A stretch of DNA of 64,000 nt. It comes from Chromatiaceae bacterium. Lineage in GTDB: Bacteria > Pseudomonadota > Gammaproteobacteria > Chromatiales > Chromatiaceae. A program made the position numbers and the translations under genes. The stretch covers positions 1,954,315-2,018,314 of the forward strand of contig CP037918.1 in assembly GCA_019356535.1 (NCBI GenBank), given 5' to 3'. The notes under the pieces were generated by a model that made no database searches, was not told the origin of the DNA, and was given only the letters and a program-made list of their open reading frames with translations. Numbering within the stretch: position 1 is the stretch's first letter; each line of letters begins with the position of its first letter. Positions 37,591-46,363 of this stretch are shown here, one piece after another.

Positions 37591-38529
37591 CTACTGTTCC
37601 TGCCTGTAGATCCAGACGAATTTGCTGTCGTCGAAGTGTTGTTCGCCGTCCCAGCGATAGGCGGCCAGGCGCCCCTCTTTCTTCGCCACACTCCAGTCCA
37701 GACACGCAATATTCGGCGCCAGCCTGGCAGGCTCTCCGGACAGCCAGTAATGACCGACACACACCGGGGGAGCGTCTTTCCCGTAGTCGATCAGGTGGTC
37801 ACCGACGATCGGATCGTCCGGGATATGAGTCAACGCCTCTTCAGGACCGAAATAGGCCTGCCGGTAGGTCGTCGCCTCGCTGTCCCACCATCGGATACGA
37901 ATCGCATGGCGAGGATTTCCATCCTTGTCGAGAAAACGGCCCCCATCGGGCAACGGGATCTCCTTGCCCTTCAGCAGAACCTCGGCAGCGTCGAAAAGAG
38001 GTGACCCTCTCTGGAACAGCGGCGAAAGGTTGTCGGGATCGAGGCGCGCACCCTCCCTAAGGTGCGGGCGCAGGCGGGATTGAGCGACCGGGTCCCAGCA
38101 GGCGTGGACGATGCGCAGTCCGTCCAGCTCCAGCCAGAGCGGCAACTCGAGGAACCAGTCGATCCACATCCGGTGGGTAGCAGCATCATCGGCAAAGGCA
38201 TCGAGAAAGGCCTGATGTTGCTGCCGATTCTTGTCGATGTGCGGACGCAACCAGCTCCCCGGGCAATCCGGATCGGGTGTCGCCCAGCCGATGGCGTTGA
38301 ATTCATGGTTGCCCATGACCGCCAGTGCCGCTGCGGCATCGACCATTGGCCGCACAATCTCCAGCACCTCACGCTGTCCGGGCCCCCGGTCAATGAAATC
38401 CCCGAGAAAGATCACGCGTCGCTCGGGATGGCGATAAACCCCGCCATCATTACGATATCCAAGCTTCTCCAGCAGCGCCGTCAGACTCCGATGACATCCG
38501 TGGATGTCACCGAGAATGTCAAAGGACAT
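37591..38529 (-). CDS. Calcineurin-like metallophosphoesterase
   Basis: The 312-residue protein has all PPP-type metal motifs: DILGDIHGC (Asp-x-His), FLGDFIDRGPG (GDxxDRG), MGNHEFNA (GNHE), then LDGLRIVHACWD and later VCVGHYWLSG. It resembles the protein serine/threonine phosphatase or diadenosine-tetraphosphatase group; the substrate is unclear. An AAGGAGG ribosome-binding site precedes the ATG at 38529, favoured over an upstream start at 38550. Confidence 0.88.
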   Translation of the reverse strand: MSFDILGDIHGCHRSLTALLEKLGYRNDGGVYRHPERRVIFLGDFIDRGPGQREVLEIVRPMVDAAAALAVMGNHEFNAIGWATPDPDCPGSWLRPHIDKNRQQHQAFLDAFADDAATHRMWIDWFLELPLWLELDGLRIVHACWDPVAQSRLRPHLREGARLDPDNLSPLFQRGSPLFDAAEVLLKGKEIPLPDGGRFLDKDGNPRHAIRIRWWDSEATTYRQAYFGPEEALTHIPDDPIVGDHLIDYGKDAPPVCVGHYWLSGEPARLAPNIACLDWSVAKKEGRLAAYRWDGEQHFDDSKFVWIYRQEQ

Positions 38530-38646
38530 CGAAACCCTCCTTGTCAGCATCCTCGACGAGGACTAGTGTAACAGCGCCGCGACAGAACAGCGTACAATCA
38601 AAGATCAAGCGCGACATATCATGACGCGATCAAGAACCGGGCGGAA

Positions 38647-39176
38647 CACACATTCCTCCGTACGTATGCTGCAACGCATTCCCCCATAACAGCCAGGATT
38701 CTCGCGGGCGCATCAGTGCATCGGCGCTTCGGCAACGGCTGGTAGCCGAACGAAGGCTTCGATGTGAGCTTGCGAACCGTACAGCGGGACCTGCAGCAGC
38801 TTTCTAACCCGGTTCCATGAAATTGCTCGACAAGCCGGCAACCCAACTCGAGGGTTTTGACCTGCAACGCTACCTGGAACAAGGTACTTTCCGGTATCAC
38901 CTGGGTGGCAAAACCAAGATAACCATCGATCTCAGGCTACGCCGACAAACCACTCTCCATCTGCTCGAGGCGCCGCTTTCCAGGAATCAGCGCGTGGAAC
39001 CCTTCTCCAGGGACGATGAATGGGTCCGCCTGCATGCCACGGTTACCAACACCCACCAGTTACGCTGATGGCTGCTCGGGCTTGGGGATCAGGTGATCGT
39101 TGAAGGACCGGCGGAATTGCGGAGCGCAGTCGCTGCGACCCTCAGGGCCGCAGCACAGCGTTACAGCGACCTGTAA
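38647..39176 (+). pseudogene. Decayed WYL-domain transcriptional regulator (HTH-WYL type)
   Basis: Pieces of an HTH-WYL regulator occur in order but in different frames. They are MLQRIPP near 38668, SALRQRLVAE near 38720, and GFDVSLRTVQRDLQQLS (38755-38805). Next come the C-terminal WYL extension LEGFDLQRYLEQG...LHLLEAPLSRNQRVEP (38849-39005) and THQLR-stop-WLLGLGDQVIVEGPAEL (to 39176). Defects seen are a frameshift near 38750, loss of most of the central WYL domain (about 150 codons) near 38805-38815, and an in-frame TGA at 39066-39068. Confidence 0.75.
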
Positions 39177-39280
39177 TCCACCGTACACCCCGAAACCCTA
39201 TCCGTCGGGGCGGCGCAGGTTGCAGGGTGAGTCGAATCCACTTGGGCATGGACGCCCCCGGCAAGGATGGACAAAACGAC

Positions 39281-39427
39281 TTATGAGACTCTTGCGAATG
39301 ACTTGATCGCCGGGAACGAACGCCTGCCGCTGTCGACCACCCACTGCCAGCCATCGGCGGCCTCGAAAACACGGCCCCCCTCTACTGCCCCACGAGAGGC
39401 TTGCACGGCATCGAGACTGAGCCCCAT
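39281..39427 (-). CDS. Possible small protein (48 residues)
   Basis: The frame MGLSLDAVQASRGAVEGGRV... ending SFPAIKSFARVS is protein-like (GWQWVVDSGRRSF) and has GGGAG seven bases before its ATG. It lies 23 bases after the tRNA-Ser terminator on the same strand. It could also be a remnant of a longer gene. The rest of 39177-39479 shows no convincing gene. Confidence 0.3.
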   Translation of the reverse strand: MGLSLDAVQASRGAVEGGRVFEAADGWQWVVDSGRRSFPAIKSFARVS

Positions 39428-39449
39428 TCCGTCACTCCCCTGATAACGC

Positions 39450-39474
39450 AAAAGGCCCCATACAGGGGCCTTTT
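39450..39474 (-). terminator. Rho-independent terminator of tRNA-Ser
   Basis: On the minus strand AAAAGGCCCC and GGGGCCTTTT form a 10-bp stem around TGTAT, starting 6 bases after the tRNA 3' end. Confidence 0.85.
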
Positions 39475-39479
39475 GTTAT

Positions 39480-39570
39480 TGGCGGAGAGGGAGGGATTCG
39501 AACCCTCGATACGCTATTAACGTATACACACTTTCCAGGCGTGCTCCTTCAACCACTCGGACACCTCTCC
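39480..39570 (-). tRNA. tRNA-Ser (anticodon GGA)
   Basis: This 91-nt class II tRNA has GGAGAGG and CCTCTCC acceptor halves, the D-arm GAGTGGTTGAAGG and the anticodon loop in CGCCTGGAAAGTG (GGA, reading UCC/UCU). Its long variable arm is TATACGTTAATAGCGTATC, with T-arm GGGTTCGAATCCC and an encoded CCA. It closely matches E. coli serine tRNA-GGA. Confidence 0.97.
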
Positions 39571-39654
39571 GGAATATTGCTCGCGCGCGGGCGACGTTGG
39601 ACCCGGCCCGCGAGGGCGGGAACATTAGCGGAATCAGGCGGTTTTGGCAACCGC

Positions 39655-40125
39655 TCAAAGGTGGTGGCTGACCTGCACCCGAGGGACATGCTCCATCAGG
39701 CGGCGGAAGTCATCGCCCCTCATGCGTACCAGGTGCTTGTGGTCACCGGCCTCGAAGTAGATGGCTTCCTGGTGGCTGAGGGCGACATCGAGCACAGTAT
39801 CGACGCCGTAGGCCTCGCCGACCGGGGGAATGGCGTCCTTTTCACAGTCACTGAAGGTGAACTCGAGTTCTTCGCCATCGACCAGCTCCAGGCTGCGCGC
39901 CATGACCTGGTTGAGCCGATCGAGGTCGAGGCGGTGACTGGCGGGAACGACAGCCAACAGATAGTTGATATCGTCTCCGAGCAACACTGGGCGAGCCATC
40001 TGCTCCGGGGGGACATGGGCAATCCGGGCAGACTGTTTCGGGTTGTCGGTTCGAGGGTGCTCGATGAGCTCGTATTCGATACCGTGGCTATCCAGGTAGT
40101 TCTGGATGGTCGCTGCGACGGCCAT
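39655..40125 (-). CDS. YbaK/ProX-type aminoacyl-tRNA deacylase domain protein
   Basis: This is a 156-residue stand-alone YbaK-like domain. Segments are IQNYLDSHGIEYELIEHPRT, MARPVLLGDDINYLLAVVPASHRLDL, AIPPVGEAYGVDTVLD and YFEAGDHKHLVRM. The family hydrolyses misacylated tRNAs. The ATG at 40125 with GGAGG upstream is chosen over a longer frame. The HDOD-fused form seen in some gammaproteobacteria is not present here. Confidence 0.87.
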   Translation of the reverse strand: MAVAATIQNYLDSHGIEYELIEHPRTDNPKQSARIAHVPPEQMARPVLLGDDINYLLAVVPASHRLDLDRLNQVMARSLELVDGEELEFTFSDCEKDAIPPVGEAYGVDTVLDVALSHQEAIYFEAGDHKHLVRMRGDDFRRLMEHVPRVQVSHHL

Positions 40126-40216
40126 CTCTATGCCCTCCTCTCTTGGGTCATTCGCGGAATTTGGCTGCAGCCTGGCTTGAAGTATAGTTCGGCCACAGTT
40201 TTCGCAAGGGGATGTC

Positions 40217-41050
40217 ATGGGCAGGACCCGCAACAGGAAACGACAGGCCGACATGGCCTCACAGGCCGACCGCCACCAACTCTACGAGCTGGCGGTGCAG
40301 TGTGCCGAGGCAGAGGTGGATTTCGTCATCGATACCTTCCGCGAGCTGAGGGGTCGCAAGCCCCTGCACCTGCGCGAGGATTTCTGTGGCACCGCCAACG
40401 TGTGCTGCGAATGGGTACGGCGCGGCGCACGGCACACCGCGGTCGGGGTGGATCTCGATGGGGAGGTGCTCGACTGGAGTCGGCACCACCGCCTGGGCGC
40501 GCTCACCAAGCGCCAGCGTTCACGGGTGACCCTGCTCCAGGACGATGTCCTCGACGCCCAGACCCAGCCAACCGACGTGGTGCTGGCAATGAACTTCAGC
40601 TACTGGCTGTTCAAGCGACGGAGCGATCTGCTGCGCTATTTCCGCACCGTGCGCGACAACCTGGTGGACGACGGCATCTTCTTTCTCGATGCCTACGGCG
40701 GTTACGACGCCTTCCGCGAGATCGACGAGGAGCGCGAGATCGACGATGGCGGCGAAGGGTTCACCTATATCTGGGACCAGGACCGCTTCAACCCGGTGGA
40801 CAACAACCTGATCTGCCACATCCACTTCGCCTTTCCCGATGGCTCGGTGATGGAGCGCGCCTTCACCTACGACTGGCGGCTATATACCCTGCCCGAAATC
40901 CGCGACATGCTGGACGAGGCAGGCTTCTCGCGTACCACGGTGTACTGGCAGGGATGGGACGAGGATGGCGAAGCCAGCGGCGAGTTCTACCCCACCGAGA
41001 CCGCAGACGCGGATGCCGGCTGGATCTGTTACCTGGTCGCAGAGAAATAG
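40217..41050 (+). CDS. Class I SAM-dependent methyltransferase
   Basis: The 277-residue protein has a SAM-binding region with LREDFCGTANVCCEWVRRG (motif I, with Cys-Gly replacing the common GxG), VGVDLDGEVLDW (acidic loop) and TDVVLAMNFSYWLFKRR. The DFCGTA signature occurs in a group of bacterial methyltransferases of unknown substrate. Divergent from the YbaK gene with a 91-base gap. Confidence 0.85.
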   Translation: MGRTRNRKRQADMASQADRHQLYELAVQCAEAEVDFVIDTFRELRGRKPLHLREDFCGTANVCCEWVRRGARHTAVGVDLDGEVLDWSRHHRLGALTKRQRSRVTLLQDDVLDAQTQPTDVVLAMNFSYWLFKRRSDLLRYFRTVRDNLVDDGIFFLDAYGGYDAFREIDEEREIDDGGEGFTYIWDQDRFNPVDNNLICHIHFAFPDGSVMERAFTYDWRLYTLPEIRDMLDEAGFSRTTVYWQGWDEDGEASGEFYPTETADADAGWICYLVAEK

Positions 41051-41071
41051 CAGGCCGGCTCACGCCATGAT

Positions 41072-41155
41072 CGCCCCCTCCTGACCTCCCCCGCAAGCGG
41101 GGGAGGGATTTGATCGGGGGTTACCCGCCCCCCTGCGAAGCGGGGAGAGACCTCA
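41072..41155. repeat. GC-rich palindromic intergenic repeat, copy 5
   Basis: The CCTCCCCCGCAAGCGGGGGAGG palindrome and a second CCCGCCCCCCTGCGAAGCGGGG hairpin lie between the converging methyltransferase and AsmA genes. The part 41072-41110 is nearly identical to 4399-4436. Confidence 0.75.
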
Positions 41156-41212
41156 TCAGAAGTTGTCCAAACAGCACAAGGACCGAGGCGAAGGCGCCTC
41201 AACTTCTCGAGT

Positions 41213-43426
41213 TCAACGCCCGAACAGGCCCTTGAGCTGGTCGCCCAGCGCACCTTTGAGCTCTTCCTGCACCTTCTGCTCGAGCTTGCGGCGCAGCTTG
41301 GCCTTTTCCCGCTCCAGCCGCTGCGTGGCCTTGGCGCGGAGTAGCGCCTCCACGTCCAGTGTATAGCCCGGCTTGTCCAGCGCCCCCTGTATGCGCACCG
41401 GGATGGGAACACCGGCCAGCTGATCGGCCTCGGCCCCGCCCTGCCCTTGCAACGAGGCCACCAGCTTGGCGCTCACCCTGTAGTCGATGCGATTGGCCGG
41501 CAGGTCGATATCCCCCTTGCCGGCGACACGCAGCAGCGGCGACTTGGCCGAGAGATCGCGATTGCGGATCACCCCGTTGCGCGCAGTAAAGGAACCATGC
41601 ATCTCGGTGAACTCGGTCTGCTCGGCCGTGTTGCCTATCTGCGTGGTATTGCGTCCCTGCCCCGTGGCGGTACGGATCAGCTTCACCAGGTCCACCCCCT
41701 TGTAGGCCCCGTCGCGAAACACGAAACTGCCGTTGCCGCTCAGGCTGCGCCGCACCTCGGCCTCGCTCAGGCCGTTGAGGCGCACGTCCAGCTTCACGTC
41801 GCCCGTCCCCACCAGCTTGTCCTGGCCGGCCACATCGGCGAGCAGCGGGCCAATCTTCACACCTTGCAGCTTCTCGACCAGGTGCAGACGCGGCGTCTTC
41901 TTGCGGGCATCCAGCGTCACCTGGCCGTTGAGTTTTCCCTGGTAGAGATGGGCCGCGACCGGCGCGGCCTTGAGCACCCCACCCTTGCTGACCAGGCGCA
42001 CAGTCACATCCTGCAAGCGGGCCTTGTTCACCGTCAGCTTGCCGATCTTCAGGTCGGCCTGCAGGTCGAAAGAACGCAAAGCGGCAAAGGGATCATCAGC
42101 CGCCCCCGCCGCCGGCTTGCCCTCCTGTGCGGGTTTCGCTGCCGGCTTGCCTCCCTGCGCGGGTTTCCCCGCCGCCTTGTGGGCACCGCTCGACTTGCCG
42201 GAAGCCTCGTCGGCCTGGGCGGTCGGCGGCAGGTAACGGTCCAGGTCGATGGCATCCACATCGAGCCGCGCGCGCAGCACCGGCCCGCGGGTATCCAGCA
42301 GGCGCACGAAACCCCTGGCATGAGTGTCATCCAGGGTGATCTCGAACGGCTCGATGCGCGTAGCCTTTCCTTCGTGTGCCAGATCGGCCTTCAGACTCAC
42401 CCGCGTGAGCACCCTGGGATCGGTCGTCTCGATACGATGGCCAAACAGCGCCGCCAGCTGTTTGAGGTTGGTATCCGCCAACTCCAGGTGCCCCTTGAGC
42501 TGCGGGGCCTGCTGCAGACCGGCCACATCGAGTTGCCCGGTGATCGCCACCGCCGGCCCCTTGATCGTCAGAGCCGATACCGCCAGGGTGTCGGCATCCA
42601 GGTCCGCGACCAGGTCGGCAGCCACCTCGACACGCAGGCCAGAGGACGGCAGACCCTCGCCCTTGCCGTCGGCCACCAGGCGCAATTCTTTCAGGCTGAA
42701 GCGGCGCAGGTCCTCGCTCACGCGCGCCTCGGTGTTCAGCGCCAGCGTCACGTCCACGCGCGGCCGGCGGCTCGACAAGGTGAAACTCGCCGTCAGGGGC
42801 ACCCGCGCCCCCGGTGCCAGGGCGCCGGTCTCCAGGTGCACCTTGTCGAGCACGTAATGCACTCCGGCCTGGTCGTCACGCCAGCTGATGCGCGCATCAC
42901 GCAGCTGGATACCTTCGACCTTCAACGAGGCGATCGCCGGTCCGCCTTCAGCTTTGCTGCCTTCAGCCTTGCCACCTTCGGCCTTGCTGCCACCGACTGC
43001 CTCGCCCGAGGCCTGCTTGCCACGGTCCGTCAGGTCGTCCCAGTTGGTCTTGCCCGCAGCGTTGCGCGCCAAGTTGATCTCGGCCCCCTCCAACATCAGG
43101 GTATCAACCTCGAGATTGCGACTGAGCAAGGGCAACAGCTTCACGCGCACGCCCAAGTGCCGGACCCTCGCGAAGGGCTGCTTGCCGAAGCCCGGGGCAT
43201 TGCCCAGGGTCACACCGCCGGTCTCAATGCCCAGCCAAGGAAAGACCGACAGTTTCAACGGCTTTTCGATGGCAAAGTCGCGACCGATCTGCTGCTTCAC
43301 CTCGGCAACGATACGGTCCTTGTAGTCGTTGGGATCCACCACCAGCGGCAGGACGAGCACGGCCACCGCAATCAGCGCGGCCAAAGCCAATACCACGCCA
43401 AACACGATCTTCAAGAACTTGCCCAT
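41213..43426 (-). CDS. AsmA-family protein
   Basis: The 737-residue protein has an N-terminal membrane anchor (FLKIVFGVVLALAALIAVAVLVL), then VDPNDYKDRIVAEVKQQIGRDF and the AsmA-type repeat of beta strands. The C-terminal AsmA domain includes GSFTARNGVIRNRDLSAKSP. Two low-complexity Lys/Ala/Gly/Gln segments are present (about residues 145-165 and 420-455). AsmA-like proteins bridge the envelope and are linked to lipid transport or outer-membrane assembly. An AGGGAG site precedes the ATG at 43426. Confidence 0.9.
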   Translation of the reverse strand: MGKFLKIVFGVVLALAALIAVAVLVLPLVVDPNDYKDRIVAEVKQQIGRDFAIEKPLKLSVFPWLGIETGGVTLGNAPGFGKQPFARVRHLGVRVKLLPLLSRNLEVDTLMLEGAEINLARNAAGKTNWDDLTDRGKQASGEAVGGSKAEGGKAEGSKAEGGPAIASLKVEGIQLRDARISWRDDQAGVHYVLDKVHLETGALAPGARVPLTASFTLSSRRPRVDVTLALNTEARVSEDLRRFSLKELRLVADGKGEGLPSSGLRVEVAADLVADLDADTLAVSALTIKGPAVAITGQLDVAGLQQAPQLKGHLELADTNLKQLAALFGHRIETTDPRVLTRVSLKADLAHEGKATRIEPFEITLDDTHARGFVRLLDTRGPVLRARLDVDAIDLDRYLPPTAQADEASGKSSGAHKAAGKPAQGGKPAAKPAQEGKPAAGAADDPFAALRSFDLQADLKIGKLTVNKARLQDVTVRLVSKGGVLKAAPVAAHLYQGKLNGQVTLDARKKTPRLHLVEKLQGVKIGPLLADVAGQDKLVGTGDVKLDVRLNGLSEAEVRRSLSGNGSFVFRDGAYKGVDLVKLIRTATGQGRNTTQIGNTAEQTEFTEMHGSFTARNGVIRNRDLSAKSPLLRVAGKGDIDLPANRIDYRVSAKLVASLQGQGGAEADQLAGVPIPVRIQGALDKPGYTLDVEALLRAKATQRLEREKAKLRRKLEQKVQEELKGALGDQLKGLFGR

Positions 43427-43539
43427 GCTCCCTCCAGCAAGCGGACGAACGACTGAAACTCTTGCACAAAGCCCGGACCAGAGCCACCGCCCGAAACAGA
43501 AACAGGTGGCCGATGCCCGCCTGTTGCTGTCAGCACCCC

Positions 43540-44376
43540 TCAGGCCGGCTTCTCTTCGTAGAGATGGATGTCCCGGGTCGGATGGGGGATACCGATGCCT
43601 TCCTGGTCGAAGCACAGCTTGACCTTTTCGGTGATATCGAAATATACCCCCCAGTAATCACTGGACTTCACCCAGGCACGCACCACGAAGCTGACACTGC
43701 TTTCGGCCAGCTCGCCGACAGCGATCAATGGTGCCGGATCGTCGAGTACCCGCTCGTCGTCCCGCAGGATCTCCTCGAGTACACGCTTCACATGCACGAT
43801 GTCTGCATCGTAGGCCGCGCCCACGGTGAGGTCGACCCGCCGCGTCTCGTGCGCCGAATAGTTGACGATGTTGTCGCTGGACAGTTTGGCGTTGGGCACG
43901 ATGATGATCTTGTTGTCACCGGTGCGCAGCGTGGTGGTGAACATCTCGATCTTCTCCACGGTACCGCTCACGCCCGCGCCCTCGATGAAATCGCCGACCT
44001 TGAAGGGGCGAAAGACAATCATCAGGAAGCCGGCGGCAAAATTGGCCAGAGAACCCTGCAAGGCCAAGCCACTTGCCAGGCCGATGGCCAGACCAGCCGC
44101 CCCCAGGAGGACGATAAGAGAGGTCGTCTGGATACCCAGTTGCCCGAGAGCGGCGAGCACCACGAAGGCCATCATGGCAATGTAGACCAGACTGGTAACG
44201 AAACCGGTAATACTGGGGTCGACCGAGCGGCGCTCCATCATCCCCTGGATCAATCGCTTCAACCAGCCAGCGACGATGTGACCGACCACCAGGATGGCAA
44301 TCACGGCCACCACCTTCAGGCCGTACTCCACCGTATAGGTTTGAACGAATTCGACGGTCTTCCCTGTATTCTCCAT
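43540..44376 (-). CDS. Small-conductance mechanosensitive channel, MscS family
   Basis: This is a 278-residue channel with three hydrophobic segments. The pore helix (TSLIVLLGAAGLAIGLASGLALQGSLANFAAG) has the alternating Gly/Ala pattern. The beta domain carries VGDFIEGAGVSGTVEKI and IIIVPNAKLSSDNIVNYS, close in length to E. coli MscS (286). A strong AGGAGGG precedes the ATG at 44376. It protects against hypo-osmotic shock. Confidence 0.95.
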   Translation of the reverse strand: MENTGKTVEFVQTYTVEYGLKVVAVIAILVVGHIVAGWLKRLIQGMMERRSVDPSITGFVTSLVYIAMMAFVVLAALGQLGIQTTSLIVLLGAAGLAIGLASGLALQGSLANFAAGFLMIVFRPFKVGDFIEGAGVSGTVEKIEMFTTTLRTGDNKIIIVPNAKLSSDNIVNYSAHETRRVDLTVGAAYDADIVHVKRVLEEILRDDERVLDDPAPLIAVGELAESSVSFVVRAWVKSSDYWGVYFDITEKVKLCFDQEGIGIPHPTRDIHLYEEKPA

Positions 44377-44428
44377 GATCCCTCCTGTGATCACTATTGG
44401 CAGTTTCCTTCTGTCTCGAGCCTCTTCC

Positions 44429-45055
44429 TCATCGTACAAACACCTGCTCGTGCCGTTCGCTACCACACACGATCGGGTGGGTGTGGATGGCCCTCTCCTC
44501 GACCACCCGCTTGAGAAACAGCCCTTCCATTGCCCGCTCGTTCATGTAGTCGTCCAGATCGAGATTCACCTGCCCGCCGAAGAAGGCCACTTCCCTCAGG
44601 GTGTTGCGGGTGCGGGCGGGCAGGCGCATGCAGGCCGCGGAGGCCCTGGCTTGGCCGGTAACCCGGGCTGGGATGTGAACGACTGCACGGCACACCCCGT
44701 CTTGTCGAGCAGGTAGCGGTTCACGGCGCAATTGCCGTCCGAGAGGATGCTGGGTATATCCCCCAGCGCCATGTGCCTGACTATGTGCTTGACGATATCG
44801 AGGGTCTTCCGGATCGCCTGTTCGAAGGCATCGACATACTGGCCCTTACCGAGGTCACACGCAGTGTCGGCCACCCGGCCCGACATCCCAGGCAGGGGAA
44901 GGCGTACCTGAGGAGCATTCAGGAAGCCGCTGTTGTCGGGCTGATCCGCGGCCGATTTCATCAGATCCTGGAATCCTGCCCGGTCCGGCGGGCAGGCAGA
45001 AGGCGCAAACAACGGGGCGCGGCATGCGGGCGCGGGCGACGGAACATGAGCATCC
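44429..45055 (-). pseudogene. Decayed DUF4197-family gene
   Basis: DUF4197-like pieces are recognisable: DNSGFLNAPQVRLPLPG, GKGQYVDAFEQAIRKT and ILSDGNCAVNRYLLDKTG in one frame. NLDLDDYMNERAMEGLFLKRVVEERAIHTHP lies in another, with a shift near 44640. The normal start with AGGAGG near 45048 begins in yet another frame that stops early. At least two frameshifts therefore break the gene. The native protein would be exported and is of unknown function. Confidence 0.65.
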
Positions 45056-45150
45056 TCCTGATGCAAGGGGAGCAACATTATCCGCTGAATATCCGTTCAG
45101 CCAAAACCGTCACAAGGACAAGTGTCGCCAATCGGCGACCTCACACAGTT

Positions 45151-45558
45151 TCAGGCTGCGCTGTCACGCAGCCCGTGCAAACGCACCAGCAGTTCCGCCT
45201 CGCTCTCGCTCAGCGCCAGTTCCTCGACCAATCGGCGCGCGCTGGCGCCCTGTTGCACCAGACGAATCGCCTGGCTGTATGGCTGCTCGGCCGCCTGCTG
45301 GTTCTCGATGGTCTCCTGGCGGTCGCTCAGCCACTTTTCGGTGGCCTCGACCCGACGCAGGCGACGGTCCATACCCAGGGCGCCGGCAGTCAGGCCACTG
45401 ATGCTCTGCTGGGCCAGTTCCTGGCGTTGCGCTACCGTATCGAGCCGTTCTTGGAGGCAGGCGCGCAGTACCCGCAGCTCGCGCCATTGCCAGAGACTCA
45501 GGGCAAGCGCCACCAGGGCAACCGCCAGAGCCAGTCCAGGTAGCACCCATTCAGGCAT
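45151..45558 (-). CDS. DUF2802-domain protein of the chemotaxis/flagellar locus
   Basis: The 135-residue protein has one N-terminal membrane helix (WVLPGLALAVALVALALSLW), a coiled-coil region (VLRACLQERLDTVAQRQELAQQ) and a C-terminal DUF2802-type segment (IRLVQQGASARRLVEELALSESEAELLVRLHG). Such genes often follow cheW in polar-flagellate clusters; the role is unknown. It overlaps the small gene before it by 8 bases. Confidence 0.8.
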   Translation of the reverse strand: MPEWVLPGLALAVALVALALSLWQWRELRVLRACLQERLDTVAQRQELAQQSISGLTAGALGMDRRLRRVEATEKWLSDRQETIENQQAAEQPYSQAIRLVQQGASARRLVEELALSESEAELLVRLHGLRDSAA

Positions 45559-45724
45559 AGTCATCCACCTTGTGCCCGTCATCGTCCCGGGGACGCGGCG
45601 TGGCACGGTCGGCCGGGGCCTTGCGCGGCGGCTGCCGCTGCCCCGGCTGACGCTCGGTGCTGTCACGCACCGGCAGCACCGGTGTGACCACGCCCACATT
45701 GGCCGTCCGATCCAGGTCGCCCAT
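45551..45724 (-). CDS. Small disordered protein (57 residues) between cheW and the DUF2802 gene
   Basis: ATG at 45722-45724 opens a 57-codon frame, MGDLDRTANVGVVTPVLPVR followed by a Gln/Pro/Arg-rich stretch and ending DDDGHKVDDYA. Its stop overlaps the start of the DUF2802 gene (ATGCCTGA), implying translational coupling. The composition predicts disorder. Placement 12 bases after cheW suggests it is a real part of the operon. Confidence 0.55.
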   Translation of the reverse strand: MGDLDRTANVGVVTPVLPVRDSTERQPGQRQPPRKAPADRATPRPRDDDGHKVDDYA

Positions 45725-45736
45725 GGCAGGCTCCGT

Positions 45737-46216
45737 TCAGAACCCGCCCAGGTCCGACCACTCCTGACCGGTCAGCAACTTGTTCAGATCGACCACGATC
45801 AGCAGGTCATCACCCCGGTTGGCTACCCCCTGGATGTAACGCGAACTCTCCTCGTTGCCGACATTGGGCGCCGAATCGATCTCGGACTGGTGCAGCTCGA
45901 CCACTTCGGCCACGCTGTCCACCAGGATGCCCACCACCTGCTCGTCGGCCTCGATGATGACGATACGGCTGGAGTCATCGGTCTCCGGCGCCGTCAGGCC
46001 GAAGCGCGCACGGGTGTCGATCACAGTCACCACGTTACCGCGCAGGTTGATGATGCCCAGTACATAGGGTGGCGCACCCGGCACCGGGGCAATCTCGGTC
46101 AGGCGCAACACCTCCTGCACGTGCATCACGTTGATGCCGTAGGTCTCGCCGGCCAACCGGAAGGTCACGAGCTGGATGACCGGATCGGCGACGGCTTCCG
46201 CAGCGCTGTTTGCCAT
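45737..46216 (-). CDS. cheW: Chemotaxis coupling protein CheW
   Basis: The 159-residue CheW domain protein links receptors to CheA. Visible are LVTFRLAGETYGINVMHVQEVLR, VLGIINLRGNVVTVIDTRARFGL and VVGILVDSVAEVVEL. The ATG at 46216 has AGGAGAG upstream. It lies downstream of the parA/motCD genes in the same direction; its own 147-base upstream gap may hold a promoter. Confidence 0.95.
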   Translation of the reverse strand: MANSAAEAVADPVIQLVTFRLAGETYGINVMHVQEVLRLTEIAPVPGAPPYVLGIINLRGNVVTVIDTRARFGLTAPETDDSSRIVIIEADEQVVGILVDSVAEVVELHQSEIDSAPNVGNEESSRYIQGVANRGDDLLIVVDLNKLLTGQEWSDLGGF

Positions 46217-46363
46217 GATGTCTCTCCTGTGGTTCTCATGGGTGCCGTCGGAAAACCGGCACCTGACATGTTCAACAGATACGAGGCACATTGCGTGCCA
46301 ACCAACAGGCCGGCGATGCCTCTCAGCACCTGCTATCGGCCGGCAATCATGGAAATTGAGGGC

